A DNA stretch of 54,744 nucleotides from a virus: positions 1 through 54,744 of the IMG/VR virus record IMGVR_UViG_3300027996_000045; one strand, 5' to 3'. This document shows, piece by piece, positions 29,429-37,968 of the stretch (position 1 is its first letter; each line of letters opens with the position of its first letter). The notes below the pieces were generated by a model, which worked only from the letters and a program-made list of their open reading frames with translations, was not told the origin of the DNA and made no database searches. Both the position numbers and the translations under genes were made by a program.

Positions 29429-29899
29429 ATGCAGCGACCCAACGACGATCTTGTTTGGTACTACGAGCACAGCGCATCAGAGCTAGGCTTCTCTTCATCC
29501 TCTATAGACGGTATATACATCCAGTCTGAGCCTCAGCCCCCATCTCGTCGTCAGCTGGCTGCGGCATCGAAGCAAGCTCGCATCAAGTTGTCGCTTGGCG
29601 AGCTGAGCCCGCGTCTACGTTCAATTCTGGAGAGCTGCTACGACCAGGCGGCATCGAGTGTCCCGTTGCGGCACGAGCACGGTTTGGCGGCATCGCTTGT
29701 GGCGCGAGCCATTTCGGAGGCCCGCTCAGCCAACTGGACAAAAGAACAGCTGAACAATTCGATTGCAACGTGCCACATGATGGTGTTAACAGCACACCGC
29801 GCATTTTCGATGTTGCACAAGCCATCATCGACGCCGAAGCGCCGTCGAGCGCGTGTGAGCCGTTGGCTCAGCGAGGATGGGGTGACCCCTATCCCCTAG
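29429..29899 (+). CDS. Pre-terminase protein (unrecognised)
   Basis: The 156 aa product (MQRPNDDLVWYYEHSASEL) is helical in the middle (LAAASKQARIKLSLGEL, LVARAISEARSANWTKEQ) with a basic C-terminal tail (KRRRARVSRWLS). Its place ahead of the packaging genes and its basic tail suggest a DNA-binding role, but no family is recognised. Confidence 0.55.
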   Translation: MQRPNDDLVWYYEHSASELGFSSSSIDGIYIQSEPQPPSRRQLAAASKQARIKLSLGELSPRLRSILESCYDQAASSVPLRHEHGLAASLVARAISEARSANWTKEQLNNSIATCHMMVLTAHRAFSMLHKPSSTPKRRRARVSRWLSEDGVTPIP

Positions 29900-29924
29900 T
29901 GTTATTCCTTGACCCCTATCCCCT
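29883..29924 (+). repeat. 15-bp direct repeat upstream of packaging genes
   Basis: TGACCCCTATCCCCT occurs at 29883-29897 and 29910-29924, 27 bases apart, over the stop codon of the preceding gene. Repeats close to the small terminase gene can be packaging sites; they could equally be a short local duplication. Confidence 0.4.
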
Positions 29925-29946
29925 GAGTCCCGCACAATGAACACCA

Positions 29947-30336
29947 ATGCGACGTCACTATCTTTGCCGCCCGATCACGATGGGCGAGCTAGCAAACCAC
30001 CTACACGGGGTGGACAACGCAGCCAGCCGGAGGAAGGTGACCCGCATGCTTCGACGCAGAGAGGGCGAAACAGGGAAAATGATTTTATTGGGTGGGGGTC
30101 ATGGCAGGGCTCTGTACACGACCATGCAGATGCTATCGGATGGAGCACCTGAACTCGTCGACAGGCGCGACCAAATGGTTGGAATGCTTGAGGAATTCGT
30201 GGATGACCTCCGTGAGGACGTGCGCACCACGAGAGACTACGCCCGAGGCGTTGGCAGGCGGGTCTCTGCACTGAACACGCAGCAAGCAACATTGACAAAG
30301 ATAGTCACAGAAGGACACCCCCTTAAACTAGGGTGA
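29947..30336 (+). CDS. HTH/coiled-coil protein near terminase
   Basis: The 129 aa product has an N-terminal winged-helix-like segment (ITMGELANHLHGVDNAASRR) and a C-terminal helical coil (MVGMLEEFVDDLREDVRTTR). It precedes the small terminase by 6 bases. It may be a packaging accessory or regulator. The start at 29947 is uncertain; ATG 29980 is an alternative. Confidence 0.5.
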   Translation: MRRHYLCRPITMGELANHLHGVDNAASRRKVTRMLRRREGETGKMILLGGGHGRALYTTMQMLSDGAPELVDRRDQMVGMLEEFVDDLREDVRTTRDYARGVGRRVSALNTQQATLTKIVTEGHPLKLG

Positions 30337-30342
30337 GGGCTT

Positions 30343-30807
30343 ATGGGCTACCTTATTACTCCCGAGCAGATTGCCGACATCACCGCAGCGGTGGCGGAGG
30401 GCGCAACCCGAGGCAAGTCTTTGACTGCGAATGGGGTCGGCGAGGCCATCTACCGGCAGATAAAGCGAGCGGCAGGTGATAAGAATCACCCACACAGCTC
30501 ACTGTACAAAAGCTTCCTCAAGGGGCTCGACAAGGCAGAGGCTCAGGCAGAGAAAACGCTTGTTAAGACAATTAGTGCTAGTACTGATTGGCGAGCTGCG
30601 GCATTTTTGTTGGAGCGAAGGTGGCCTGACGAGTGGAGTCAACGGATTCAGCTTGAGGTCAAAAAGGAAGTTGAGCACGTATTAGATGTCGCGGAGAGGG
30701 CGCTCCCCCAAGAGCACTTCGAAAGATTCCTTGAGGCACTCAGTGGCGGCGGCGCGGAGTCGCTTGTTAAGGGTGCAGAGCAAGTCACAGCGTCAAACAT
30801 ACACTGA
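30343..30807 (+). CDS. Putative terminase small subunit
   Basis: The 154 aa product has an N-terminal helical region and the block DWRAAAFLLERRWPDEWSQR followed by a coiled region, the sequence style of small terminases in which an HTH unit is followed by an oligomerisation helix. It overlaps the large subunit gene, the usual arrangement. It would recognise phage DNA for packaging. Confidence 0.6.
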   Translation: MGYLITPEQIADITAAVAEGATRGKSLTANGVGEAIYRQIKRAAGDKNHPHSSLYKSFLKGLDKAEAQAEKTLVKTISASTDWRAAAFLLERRWPDEWSQRIQLEVKKEVEHVLDVAERALPQEHFERFLEALSGGGAESLVKGAEQVTASNIH

Positions 30808-32182
30808 CGACCCTGTAGGCTTTTCCAAGGAAGTGCTGACGACGCCCCCGTGGGGCCGTCAGGCCGACATCATCAAGGCGGTGGCGAAGTACCCTCGTGT
30901 TTCTGTTCGCAGCGGTCACAAGATAGGCAAGAGCACCTCGGCGGCCATCTTGGCGCTGTGGTGGGCTTCGACGAAGCCTGGCGGTCGCGTGGTGATGACA
31001 GCGACGACGAACCAGCAGGTGCGTAACATCCTGTGGAAGGAGTTGAAGCGTCTGGCTCACCGGGCGACGATTCCTCTACCTCGGCCGGCTCAGCTCCCGA
31101 GTTTGGGTATGCAGTGGCCTGACGGTCGAGAGATTATCGGCTTTTCGACGAAGGAGTCGGAGCGGATGGCTGGCTTGTCGGGAGCGAACATGCTGTTCAT
31201 CGTGGACGAGGCCTCTGGTGTGGCTGAGGACATCTACGAGGCCATCGAGGGTAACCGGGCGGGTGGTGCACACATCCTGATGATCGGAAACCCGACGCAG
31301 CCTGTGGGGACGTTTTACGACAGTTTCCACAGCAAGACAGAGTTTTGGCATGCGATGCATGTTTCGAGCGTTCAGGCGAGCAAGGCTCGACCGCATATTC
31401 CTGGCATAGCCACGAAGGCGTGGTGCAACGAGAAGCTTCGCGAGTGGGGGCAAGAGGACCCACGCTACCAGGTCCGCGTGTTGGGGAATTTCGCGGACAC
31501 GGCTACATGTAGCGTGGTTCCTCTTGGCGTTTTGAGTTTATCCCAGGACTCTTACGACGACATGCCTGTGCCGAGCTCCCGCTTGGAGATGGGAGTTGAC
31601 GTGGCTCGCTTTGGTGATGACGAGACAGTGATCGCCTGCCGTCGTGGCAACAAGCTTTTGAGCATGACTGCCCGCAGCAACATGGACGAGCACGAGGTGG
31701 CTGACTTGGTGCTTCGGATAGCAGCGGACAACCACCGAGCGGGCGAGGGGAAGCCTTTGGTGAAGGTGGACGCCTGCGGTGTGGGCCTCGGTGTGGTGAG
31801 CATCTTGAGGCAGAAGGAGAGCGTGCAGGTGTTGGGTGTGAATGCAGCGGACCCGTCGAGCATGCCGGACGAGTTTCCGAATGTGCGGAGTCAGCTGTGG
31901 TTCGCTGTTGCGGACTGGCTGCGGGATGGCGGGTCCATTCCTAAGGACACGAAGCTTGAGGCTGACTTGCTCAGTGCGCAATATGACTTTGACGCACGGG
32001 GCAGGCGCAGGGTAGAGAAGAAAGAGTCAATCAAAGCAAGGCTACATCGGTCACCCGACCGAGCCGACGCTCTGGCATTAGCGGTGTATACGCCGCGAGC
32101 GAGGCTGGTTTCCAGCTCCTCGCTACAGCGCTCGCAATCGCGGGCTAGCAACTACCGCTTTGGTAATACGAAAGGCTATTGA
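30764..32182 (+). CDS. terL: Terminase large subunit
   Basis: The product is 472 aa from a TTG at 30764 preceded by GGAG; an ATG at 30686 would add 26 residues and overlap the small subunit by 122 bases. ATPase: SGHKIGKST (P-loop variant) and NMLFIVDEAS (Walker B). Nuclease: GVDVARFGDDETVIACRRGN, then VDACGVGLGV and RADALALA with the spaced acidic residues of the RNase H fold. It powers DNA translocation into the prohead and cuts it. Confidence 0.85.
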   Translation: MLRVQSKSQRQTYTDDPVGFSKEVLTTPPWGRQADIIKAVAKYPRVSVRSGHKIGKSTSAAILALWWASTKPGGRVVMTATTNQQVRNILWKELKRLAHRATIPLPRPAQLPSLGMQWPDGREIIGFSTKESERMAGLSGANMLFIVDEASGVAEDIYEAIEGNRAGGAHILMIGNPTQPVGTFYDSFHSKTEFWHAMHVSSVQASKARPHIPGIATKAWCNEKLREWGQEDPRYQVRVLGNFADTATCSVVPLGVLSLSQDSYDDMPVPSSRLEMGVDVARFGDDETVIACRRGNKLLSMTARSNMDEHEVADLVLRIAADNHRAGEGKPLVKVDACGVGLGVVSILRQKESVQVLGVNAADPSSMPDEFPNVRSQLWFAVADWLRDGGSIPKDTKLEADLLSAQYDFDARGRRRVEKKESIKARLHRSPDRADALALAVYTPRARLVSSSSLQRSQSRASNYRFGNTKGY

Positions 32183-32184
32183 GA

Positions 32185-32511
32185 ATGGCACGATCCTGGG
32201 GTGAGACCCTTGCACGCAAGATTACGGAACAATCCAACATGGGCGCGCTGCGCTTTCAGACGGGTGGCCTCGCCCTCGCTGCTGGCACTGCCACAGTGGG
32301 AACCACCGTTTCGCTGACTGCAGACAGCATCATTCAGGTCCAGATGGTGATCCCCGGTGCTGGCGCCAAGGGTGTGCACTACAAGGTTGACGGCATCGTA
32401 TTGGGTGGCCCCGGCACCGCAAGCTTCGACGTGACCGCAGTGGACGCTGCCGCTGGTGACAACATCGTCGTAACAGACGACTCTGTCTTGACCTACATCA
32501 TCATCAACTAA
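32185..32511 (+). CDS. Small beta-rich head protein (unrecognised)
   Basis: The product is 108 aa from MARSWGETLARK. After a short helical start it is a single beta-rich domain (TVSLTADSIIQVQMVIPGAG to VLTYIIIN). It lies between terminase and portal, as decoration or head-spike proteins sometimes do. Stop overlaps the next start (TAATG). Confidence 0.55.
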   Translation: MARSWGETLARKITEQSNMGALRFQTGGLALAAGTATVGTTVSLTADSIIQVQMVIPGAGAKGVHYKVDGIVLGGPGTASFDVTAVDAAAGDNIVVTDDSVLTYIIIN

Positions 32512-32708
32512 TGGGCGAGACGGTCAAAAAGAAGCGGGTTTCGCGCAGGCGTATGGCTAAGCCAGCGCCTGAGGCAGAGCCGGCTCCGGCACCCAAGCCG
32601 AAGAGCAAGCTTGGCTTTGCCTCCGACTGCTCGTATAAAGACAGGCCGCTGTTCGAGCCGGGCTGCTGCTGCTGTCCTCCTTGCCTCCGCATGCGCGGCG
32701 GCCTCTAG
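32511..32708 (+). CDS. Cys/Pro-rich small protein
   Basis: The 65 aa product has a basic N-terminus, a PAPEAEPAPAPKPKSK linker and a C-terminal FEPGCCCCPPCLRMRGG block. Four consecutive cysteines plus a fifth suggest metal binding. Position between head genes; function unknown. Confidence 0.5.
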   Translation: MGETVKKKRVSRRRMAKPAPEAEPAPAPKPKSKLGFASDCSYKDRPLFEPGCCCCPPCLRMRGGL

Positions 32709-32719
32709 TACACTAAGAC

Positions 32720-34123
32720 ATGGGTATCTTCGCACGGATGAGCAAGGCGATCACTCTTCGCAAGGAGAGAAGGTCGCGTTCGCTTGTCCGTCGAGCCCCT
32801 GTCATCTCGAGTCTTAGCCTCGACCAGCAGTTTAGCCGCATTGGTGGAGGCCTTTCGCCCTTGGCTGTGAGTTCCATCGTGCGCGAGGCGGACACGGGCT
32901 ACATCTACCGCCTTATTGACCTGGCGAATGAAGCCCGGCAGAAGGACTGCCACCTTCAGTCCCTCCTAGGGACCCGTGAGGCCGCCATCAGCGCGCTTTC
33001 GTGGAAGGTGACGCCAGCTGTCGCTCCGGGCGAGGTCATGGCCACAGACAGCGACAGGGAGGTTGCCACGATGGTGTCAGCCGCTCTCCGTGCTGCCGAG
33101 GGTGACAACAAGGCGGACTGCAGCAAGAACTGGTCAGACATGGTGAGTCACCTTTCGTCTGCGATATTCTTTGGCTTCTCTGTGGCAGAGATTGACTGGC
33201 GCTTGCATGACAACATGCTGGTGCCTCGTGGGTTTCGGCCTATCTCTCACCGCCGGTTCCGTTTTGCGCAGGAGAACGGGCAGCTTCGTCAGTGGGACGT
33301 AGAGCGCCCGGCAACGCCTGACGGGATTGACCTTCAGAAGACGTATCCTGACAAGTTTATCGTTCACCAGCCCCGCATCAACGGAGACGTCCCTGCTCGT
33401 GAGGGTCTAATCCGGGTGTTGATGTGGGCGACTCTGTTTCGGAACTGGGCGTTCACGGACTGGCTTCGTCTGGCTGAGCTTGCATACAAGCCTTGGCGCA
33501 TTGGACGTTACAAGACGGATGCCTCTACCGAGGAGATTGATGACCTTGAGACTGCTCTGCAGCTTTTGACCACCAACGGTGTGGCGACGTTCTCTGAGCG
33601 TGCGACTGTGAGCATTGAGTGGCCTCAGCGTGGCCGAGGCGGGCGACCTGAGCATCGGGAGCTTTCGGACTATCTGGGAGCTGAGATGAGCAAGTGCGTG
33701 CTTGGCCAGACGCTGACAGTGGAGTCTGGCGAGCGTGGGGCTCGCAGCTTGGGCGAGGTACATGATCGCGTGCGCAAGGACTTGCGCGAGAACGATGCGA
33801 TAGCCTTGGCGGCAACCATCCGCCGAGACCTAATCAAGCCGATGGTGAAACTAAACTTCGGCAAGGACACGATGGTCCCCGGCTTTCACTTCGTGACAGA
33901 CGACGCGGTGGACATGGGCGCTCTATCTCGCGCCATCGAGGGATTTGTACGCGGTGGCCTTGAGGTGCCGCAGTGGTGGGTTCGTGATAAGGCTGGCATT
34001 GCCGAGCCTGAGCCCGGTGAGAAGTTGATGAAGGGTGAAGACTTCATTGGCGACGGGCAGGACAACCAGATTGACGAAGAGGACGAACTTGAAATCGACT
34101 CAGCAGACATCGAGCAAGATTGA
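32720..34123 (+). CDS. Portal protein, DUF935/Mu gp29-like
   Basis: The 467 aa product follows the DUF935 pattern: LIDLANEARQKDCHLQSLLG, TREAAISALSWKVTPA, IFFGFSVAEIDW, FRPISHRRFRF, and the acidic C-terminus (QIDEEDELEIDSADIEQD). In Mu-type phages it forms the dodecameric ring through which DNA enters. The adjacent gene encoding a MuF-type protein, usual in this order, is missing. Confidence 0.8.
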   Translation: MGIFARMSKAITLRKERRSRSLVRRAPVISSLSLDQQFSRIGGGLSPLAVSSIVREADTGYIYRLIDLANEARQKDCHLQSLLGTREAAISALSWKVTPAVAPGEVMATDSDREVATMVSAALRAAEGDNKADCSKNWSDMVSHLSSAIFFGFSVAEIDWRLHDNMLVPRGFRPISHRRFRFAQENGQLRQWDVERPATPDGIDLQKTYPDKFIVHQPRINGDVPAREGLIRVLMWATLFRNWAFTDWLRLAELAYKPWRIGRYKTDASTEEIDDLETALQLLTTNGVATFSERATVSIEWPQRGRGGRPEHRELSDYLGAEMSKCVLGQTLTVESGERGARSLGEVHDRVRKDLRENDAIALAATIRRDLIKPMVKLNFGKDTMVPGFHFVTDDAVDMGALSRAIEGFVRGGLEVPQWWVRDKAGIAEPEPGEKLMKGEDFIGDGQDNQIDEEDELEIDSADIEQD

Positions 34124-35426
34124 AAAAGACCAGAGTTTCGCTGTTGGCGAGCTTTTCCTAAAGGCCTACGAGGGCATTGGGGAAGAGCGCATGGCGAGCT
34201 TTGTTGCATCGACGGAGTCTATTGACGCCGACGGTGACATTGTTGAGCAGAACTGGCGTTTGGACCGGTTCCGCAACAACCCCGTGATTTTGTTCGGCCA
34301 CGACAGCAAGTCGCTTCCAATAGGCAAGGCCACGCAGGTTGATGTGGTCGAGGGCCGCCTGGAGGTGACTGTGCAGTTTGCTTCGAAAGAGGCGAACCCG
34401 ATGGCCGAGCATGTTTATCGCAGCGTGCAGGAAGGCACGTTGAAGGCAGTGAGTGTGGGGTTTCGACCCCATGACGTTCGTCAGGAGCGCCGTGACCAGA
34501 AGATGGTTTACGTCTTGAGTGACAACGAGCTGTTTGAGATTAGTGTCGTTCCGATCCCCAACAACGCAGACGCTTTGCGCAAGCACAAGAGCTTCTTGGC
34601 GGGCAAGTCCGTGTCGTTTGATGACGAGCAGACAGAGCCTGCGGAGCAGGACCCAGTTGACCCAGTTGACACCGCTCCCTGGGACAGCTCGGATGCGAAG
34701 AAGCGTCTTGAGGGCTGGGCCATGAAGGACGGTGAGATGGACTACAAGCGCTACGAGATGGGCTTTGCCTACTTCGATGCCGAGAAGGCAGACACGCTTG
34801 GGGCATACAAGCTTCCTCACCACGACGTGGTTGACGGAGAGCTTGTTACGGTTCGTGCCGGGCTGATTGCAGCGGGCAACGCTGTGATGGGTTCGCGCGG
34901 AGGGGTGAACATCCCCGAGAGCGAGATGGAGGGTGTAAAAGAGCACCTTGCACGTCACTACAAACAGTTCGACCTCACCCCGCCGTGGGAGAGGAAGGAA
35001 AATTCCGTCAACGGCGGAGAGGAGAACAAAAACATGGATCTTGAAGAGATCAAAAAGAGCCTAGATGGCGAACGAAACAAAGTTGCTGTTCTCGACCAGC
35101 GTTGCAAGGACCTCGAAGAGGAACGCAACATCTGGAAGGGAAAAGCTGGCGATTACTACAAGCAGATTGTGGATGATCGTCTAACGGCTCTAGTCGGTAA
35201 GAAGATTACGCCGAAGGAGAAAGAGACCCTCATCAAGTTGGCAAACGCCGACGAGGTTCTTTTTGATGAGCACATGAAGGCTGTCAGCGACCGCGAGGAC
35301 ATGCCTTTGTTGAAAGAGAAAATTTTGGGAGACGACCCGTCGCCCCAGGCTGCGTTGCCGGCACCAGCAGGTGATTCCGGTGCGCAATTTGACAAGCTGA
35401 TCATGCAGCGAGCTTTCGGAGGCTAA
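34089..35426 (+). CDS. Prohead protease with C-terminal scaffold
   Basis: The product is 445 aa from TTG 34089, preceded by GAGGA; GTG 34035 is an alternative with poor ribosome site. Residues ~30-180 are the HK97-type serine protease (FGHDSKSLPIGKA with His, TLKAVSVGFRPHD with Ser, ISVVPIPNNADAL). Residues ~210-300 are a second domain (YKLPHHDVVDGELVTV, HLARHY) frequent in such proteases. The last ~130 residues are coiled coil and would be the scaffold, also expressed from an internal start. Confidence 0.78.
   Translation: MKSTQQTSSKIEKDQSFAVGELFLKAYEGIGEERMASFVASTESIDADGDIVEQNWRLDRFRNNPVILFGHDSKSLPIGKATQVDVVEGRLEVTVQFASKEANPMAEHVYRSVQEGTLKAVSVGFRPHDVRQERRDQKMVYVLSDNELFEISVVPIPNNADALRKHKSFLAGKSVSFDDEQTEPAEQDPVDPVDTAPWDSSDAKKRLEGWAMKDGEMDYKRYEMGFAYFDAEKADTLGAYKLPHHDVVDGELVTVRAGLIAAGNAVMGSRGGVNIPESEMEGVKEHLARHYKQFDLTPPWERKENSVNGGEENKNMDLEEIKKSLDGERNKVAVLDQRCKDLEEERNIWKGKAGDYYKQIVDDRLTALVGKKITPKEKETLIKLANADEVLFDEHMKAVSDREDMPLLKEKILGDDPSPQAALPAPAGDSGAQFDKLIMQRAFGG
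35034..35426 (+). CDS. Nested scaffold protein (internal start)
   Basis: An in-frame ATG within the protease gene follows GGAGAGGAG at 9-base spacing and opens exactly where the coiled-coil scaffold begins (MDLEEIKKSLDGERNKVAVL). The product would be 130 aa. Nested scaffold genes inside the protease gene are well known in lambda (Nu3) and Mu (Z). Confidence 0.55.
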   Translation: MDLEEIKKSLDGERNKVAVLDQRCKDLEEERNIWKGKAGDYYKQIVDDRLTALVGKKITPKEKETLIKLANADEVLFDEHMKAVSDREDMPLLKEKILGDDPSPQAALPAPAGDSGAQFDKLIMQRAFGG

Positions 35427-35429
35427 ATC

Positions 35430-35840
35430 GTGAGTACTGCACTTCGCAAATTTGAATACGCACATATTAAATCTTACACGGTTGAAGCCGCTAGCACCGC
35501 CACTGTCGGTCGTCTGGCTTCGTTCGGCGCTAGTGACACCACTGTCGCCGACAGCGGTGCTGCTGCAGACGATGCCATCGGTGTCTTTCTGACTGGCGGC
35601 GCTGCAGGCGACCGCGTTGACCTTGCCTTGTTCGGACCTACCGTTGCGGTTTTGGTTGGAGCGGGTGGTGCCACTCGTGGCTCTAAGGCAATCAACGTTG
35701 CTAACGGTGTTGCGAACGCTCCTGCCCAAGCTGCAGGTGGCGCAACCGCAGATCCCATCTATGGCATCTTTATGCAGAATGGGAATGTAGGCGACGTGGT
35801 CGGCATGCAACTGTTGGCTTCCAACCGTGTTAGCGCCTAA
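35430..35840 (+). CDS. Capsid decoration protein (DUF2190-like)
   Basis: The 136 aa product starts at GTG preceded by GGAGG. It is a beta-rich, Ala/Gly/Val protein (VAVLVGAGGATRGSKAINVA) placed between protease/scaffold and major capsid genes, the standard site of head decoration proteins of the DUF2190/gpD type that cement expanded capsids. Confidence 0.6.
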   Translation: MSTALRKFEYAHIKSYTVEAASTATVGRLASFGASDTTVADSGAAADDAIGVFLTGGAAGDRVDLALFGPTVAVLVGAGGATRGSKAINVANGVANAPAQAAGGATADPIYGIFMQNGNVGDVVGMQLLASNRVSA

Positions 35841-35851
35841 GGAGAACTAAG

Positions 35852-37048
35852 ATGGAACGCCGAATCATTGAACTTACTGATAACGACATGTCTGAGGTCA
35901 AGCGCCTCAGCTCTCGCAAGACGCTCACCCACGGTGACATCGTTGCGTACAACCAGCGTCAAGCAAGCCGCAACGGCCGCGTGACCAAGTCTCAACAATA
36001 CAAGAACTACATGGATGCCGTTGACTGGATGCTTACCAGTCAAGAGGGCAGTGTTAAGCGAGAGCGCGACGCAGCCAACAAGGCCATCCTTGGTATGCAG
36101 AGCAAGGACATCGCCCCCGGCGCTGTTCATCAAAACGCTACTTTGAGCAACATGAGCGTCCAGTACGCGAATGAGGCTTACATTGGCGAGACTCTGATGC
36201 CTGTTCTTCAGGTTTCGAAAGAGACTGACGTCTATTACCGCTACGGCCAAAGCGACCGTCTTCAGTACCCTGATGACGAGATGGGCAGCCGTGGTCAAGC
36301 GAACGAGATTCAAGAGACTCGCGCGACGACCACCTACACCTGTCAACCTTACGGCTACAGCAACTTCGTTTCGCAGCGCACCTTGAACAATCAAGATGCA
36401 CCGCTTGACGAGATGGTGGACTTGGTTGAGGCAATCAACGAGGGCCTTTCTTTCCGTCGTGAGCGTCGCATTGCGAACGTGTTGACCAGCGGTGCCAACT
36501 ACGGCGGCAACACCACTGCAATCGCAGCGGCAAACCGTTGGGACACGGCAACCGGTGGTGACCCCATCGCCGACATCCAGAGTGCCATGGCGCAAATCTG
36601 GATGGGTCGTGGAAGCAGCAACCTGTGGATGTTCAGCTCGCTGAACGTGTACAATGTCCTGAGCCGTCACCCCGCCATCCTTGACTTGTTCAAGTACAGC
36701 GGCTCGACACCTGGTCTTGCTACTCCTGACATGCTGGCTCGTTTCTTTGGCGCTGACGGCTTCGTCATCGGCAAGGCTCGCGAGGACGACAGCAACGAAA
36801 ACGCCGCGCTTCCTAACTACCAGCGAGTCTGGGGTGATGTTTGGGGCTGCGTTCGTGTTGCACAACGTGCGAGCATCCGTAACGCGGTGTTCGGTTACAC
36901 CTTCCGCAATCTTCAGCCCGAGACGGCTGTTGTGTTTGACCCATTGAAGGGCCATGGCGGCGGTTACACTGCACAGGTAAGTGTCTCGGAGACTCACGAT
37001 GTCGTCGCGTCGCCGACGGGCTTCCTCATCACGACGCCAATCAGCTGA
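35852..37048 (+). CDS. Major capsid protein (HK97 fold)
   Basis: The 398 aa product has a helical N-terminal arm and then the coat domain (ANEAYIGETLMPVLQVSKET, FVSQRTLNNQDAPLDEMVDL, a long central helix, TPDMLARFFGADGFVIGKA, VWGDVWGCVRVAQRASIRNA). This is the Mu gpT-type arrangement. AAGGAG precedes the ATG. It builds the icosahedral shell on the scaffold. Confidence 0.8.
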   Translation: MERRIIELTDNDMSEVKRLSSRKTLTHGDIVAYNQRQASRNGRVTKSQQYKNYMDAVDWMLTSQEGSVKRERDAANKAILGMQSKDIAPGAVHQNATLSNMSVQYANEAYIGETLMPVLQVSKETDVYYRYGQSDRLQYPDDEMGSRGQANEIQETRATTTYTCQPYGYSNFVSQRTLNNQDAPLDEMVDLVEAINEGLSFRRERRIANVLTSGANYGGNTTAIAAANRWDTATGGDPIADIQSAMAQIWMGRGSSNLWMFSSLNVYNVLSRHPAILDLFKYSGSTPGLATPDMLARFFGADGFVIGKAREDDSNENAALPNYQRVWGDVWGCVRVAQRASIRNAVFGYTFRNLQPETAVVFDPLKGHGGGYTAQVSVSETHDVVASPTGFLITTPIS

Positions 37049-37253
37049 TCTGACCGATAAGGTCGAGAAGCCGATTGCGTTGAAGGACGAACGTTACGTC
37101 GTTTGGCGTAACGAGACTCCTCGCATGGTAGAGCCCACCATACATGGCCACTTTGTTCGGCTGTGGATGGTGGGCACGACCAAGTCTCTTCCTGAGTCTT
37201 GGACAAAAGAAGCTGAAAAGCTAGGGTTGACAAGGGTAGGATTCGCACAGTGA
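36999..37253 (+). CDS. Small head-tail joining region protein
   Basis: The product is 84 aa from MSSRRRRASSSRRQSADL, overlapping the capsid gene by 50 bases; GGAG lies 7 bases upstream of the ATG. Basic N-terminus, beta C-terminal half (IHGHFVRLWMVGTTKSLPE). Stop overlaps the next GTG. Function unknown. Confidence 0.5.
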   Translation: MSSRRRRASSSRRQSADLTDKVEKPIALKDERYVVWRNETPRMVEPTIHGHFVRLWMVGTTKSLPESWTKEAEKLGLTRVGFAQ

Positions 37254-37717
37254 CGTATATCGTTCAAGCAGACTTGGAGGCGCGCATTAGCGCGGAAGCC
37301 GTGAGGCAGATCCTCGATGATGACTTGGACGGCACTCCTGACGCGAACGCCCTAACCCGCGTAATTTCCGACGCAGAAAGCTACGTGGAGAGCTTTCTGC
37401 GCGGGAACTACGATCTTGAGTATGTACGGTCTCTTGGGGTAACTGTCCCCAACGAGGTCAAGAGACTTTGCCTTGACGTAGCCACCTCTTACTTGTGGGA
37501 ACGATTCCCAGAGTATGTACGAGCAGACGGCTACAAGTTGATGTCGAGAGCCAAGTCTGATTTGATGGAGCTTCGCGAGAGCAGTCGAAGGCTAGACGCT
37601 ATCGACAGGCCTGAGCCTCCAGCTAACCAACGTCACGTCGTCAATACGGGTGACCCCAACAATCCACAGATCGAAGGTAAGTTCTTCCTCGATCCAGATG
37701 ACTTTGGAATTTACTAA
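37250..37717 (+). CDS. Head-tail connector, DUF1320/Mu gp36-like
   Basis: The 155 aa product (GTG start) is helical: YIVQADLEARISAEAVRQIL, ALTRVISDAESYVESFLRG, then LCLDVATSYLWERF. This is the DUF1320 (Mu gp36) connector pattern. It would sit under the portal in the neck. Confidence 0.7.
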   Translation: MTYIVQADLEARISAEAVRQILDDDLDGTPDANALTRVISDAESYVESFLRGNYDLEYVRSLGVTVPNEVKRLCLDVATSYLWERFPEYVRADGYKLMSRAKSDLMELRESSRRLDAIDRPEPPANQRHVVNTGDPNNPQIEGKFFLDPDDFGIY

Positions 37718-37968
37718 TGAACCCGATTGGAAGAGGCACAGTCCCATTTTACAGCGAAGCGGTTGCAGTCACCCCCGACGACGGAGCTGACATTGCACCC
37801 ACGCTAGCTGTTCAGCTTGGAACCGGCGGCGACCTAACGGTCGACATGGTGGGCATTGGGACGAACGTGACCCTCTCCGACCTTCCAGCCGGCATCCATA
37901 AACTAGCAGTAACACGAGTCTACGCGACGAATACCTCTGCTGCAGCCATCGTGGCTTTGCGTGCCTAG
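37717..37968 (+). CDS. Spike-base-like protein (RCAP_rcc01079 family)
   Basis: The 83 aa product has the short beta pattern AVAVTPDDGADIAPTLAVQL, then GTGGDLTVDMVGIG and VTRVYATNTSAAAIVALRA. This matches small head-spike base proteins known from the Rhodobacter gene transfer agent and many phages. It lies between the connector genes and is coupled by TAATG and an 8-base overlap. Confidence 0.6.
   Translation: MNPIGRGTVPFYSEAVAVTPDDGADIAPTLAVQLGTGGDLTVDMVGIGTNVTLSDLPAGIHKLAVTRVYATNTSAAAIVALRA

Noticed and set aside
34158-34958. 266-codon leftward frame opposite the protease gene
   Set aside because: It is antisense to the recognised protease and lies in a solid block of rightward genes.
35837-36997. 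386-codon leftward frame opposite the major capsid gene
   Set aside because: A long antisense frame caused by codon bias of the capsid gene; no motif and wrong direction.
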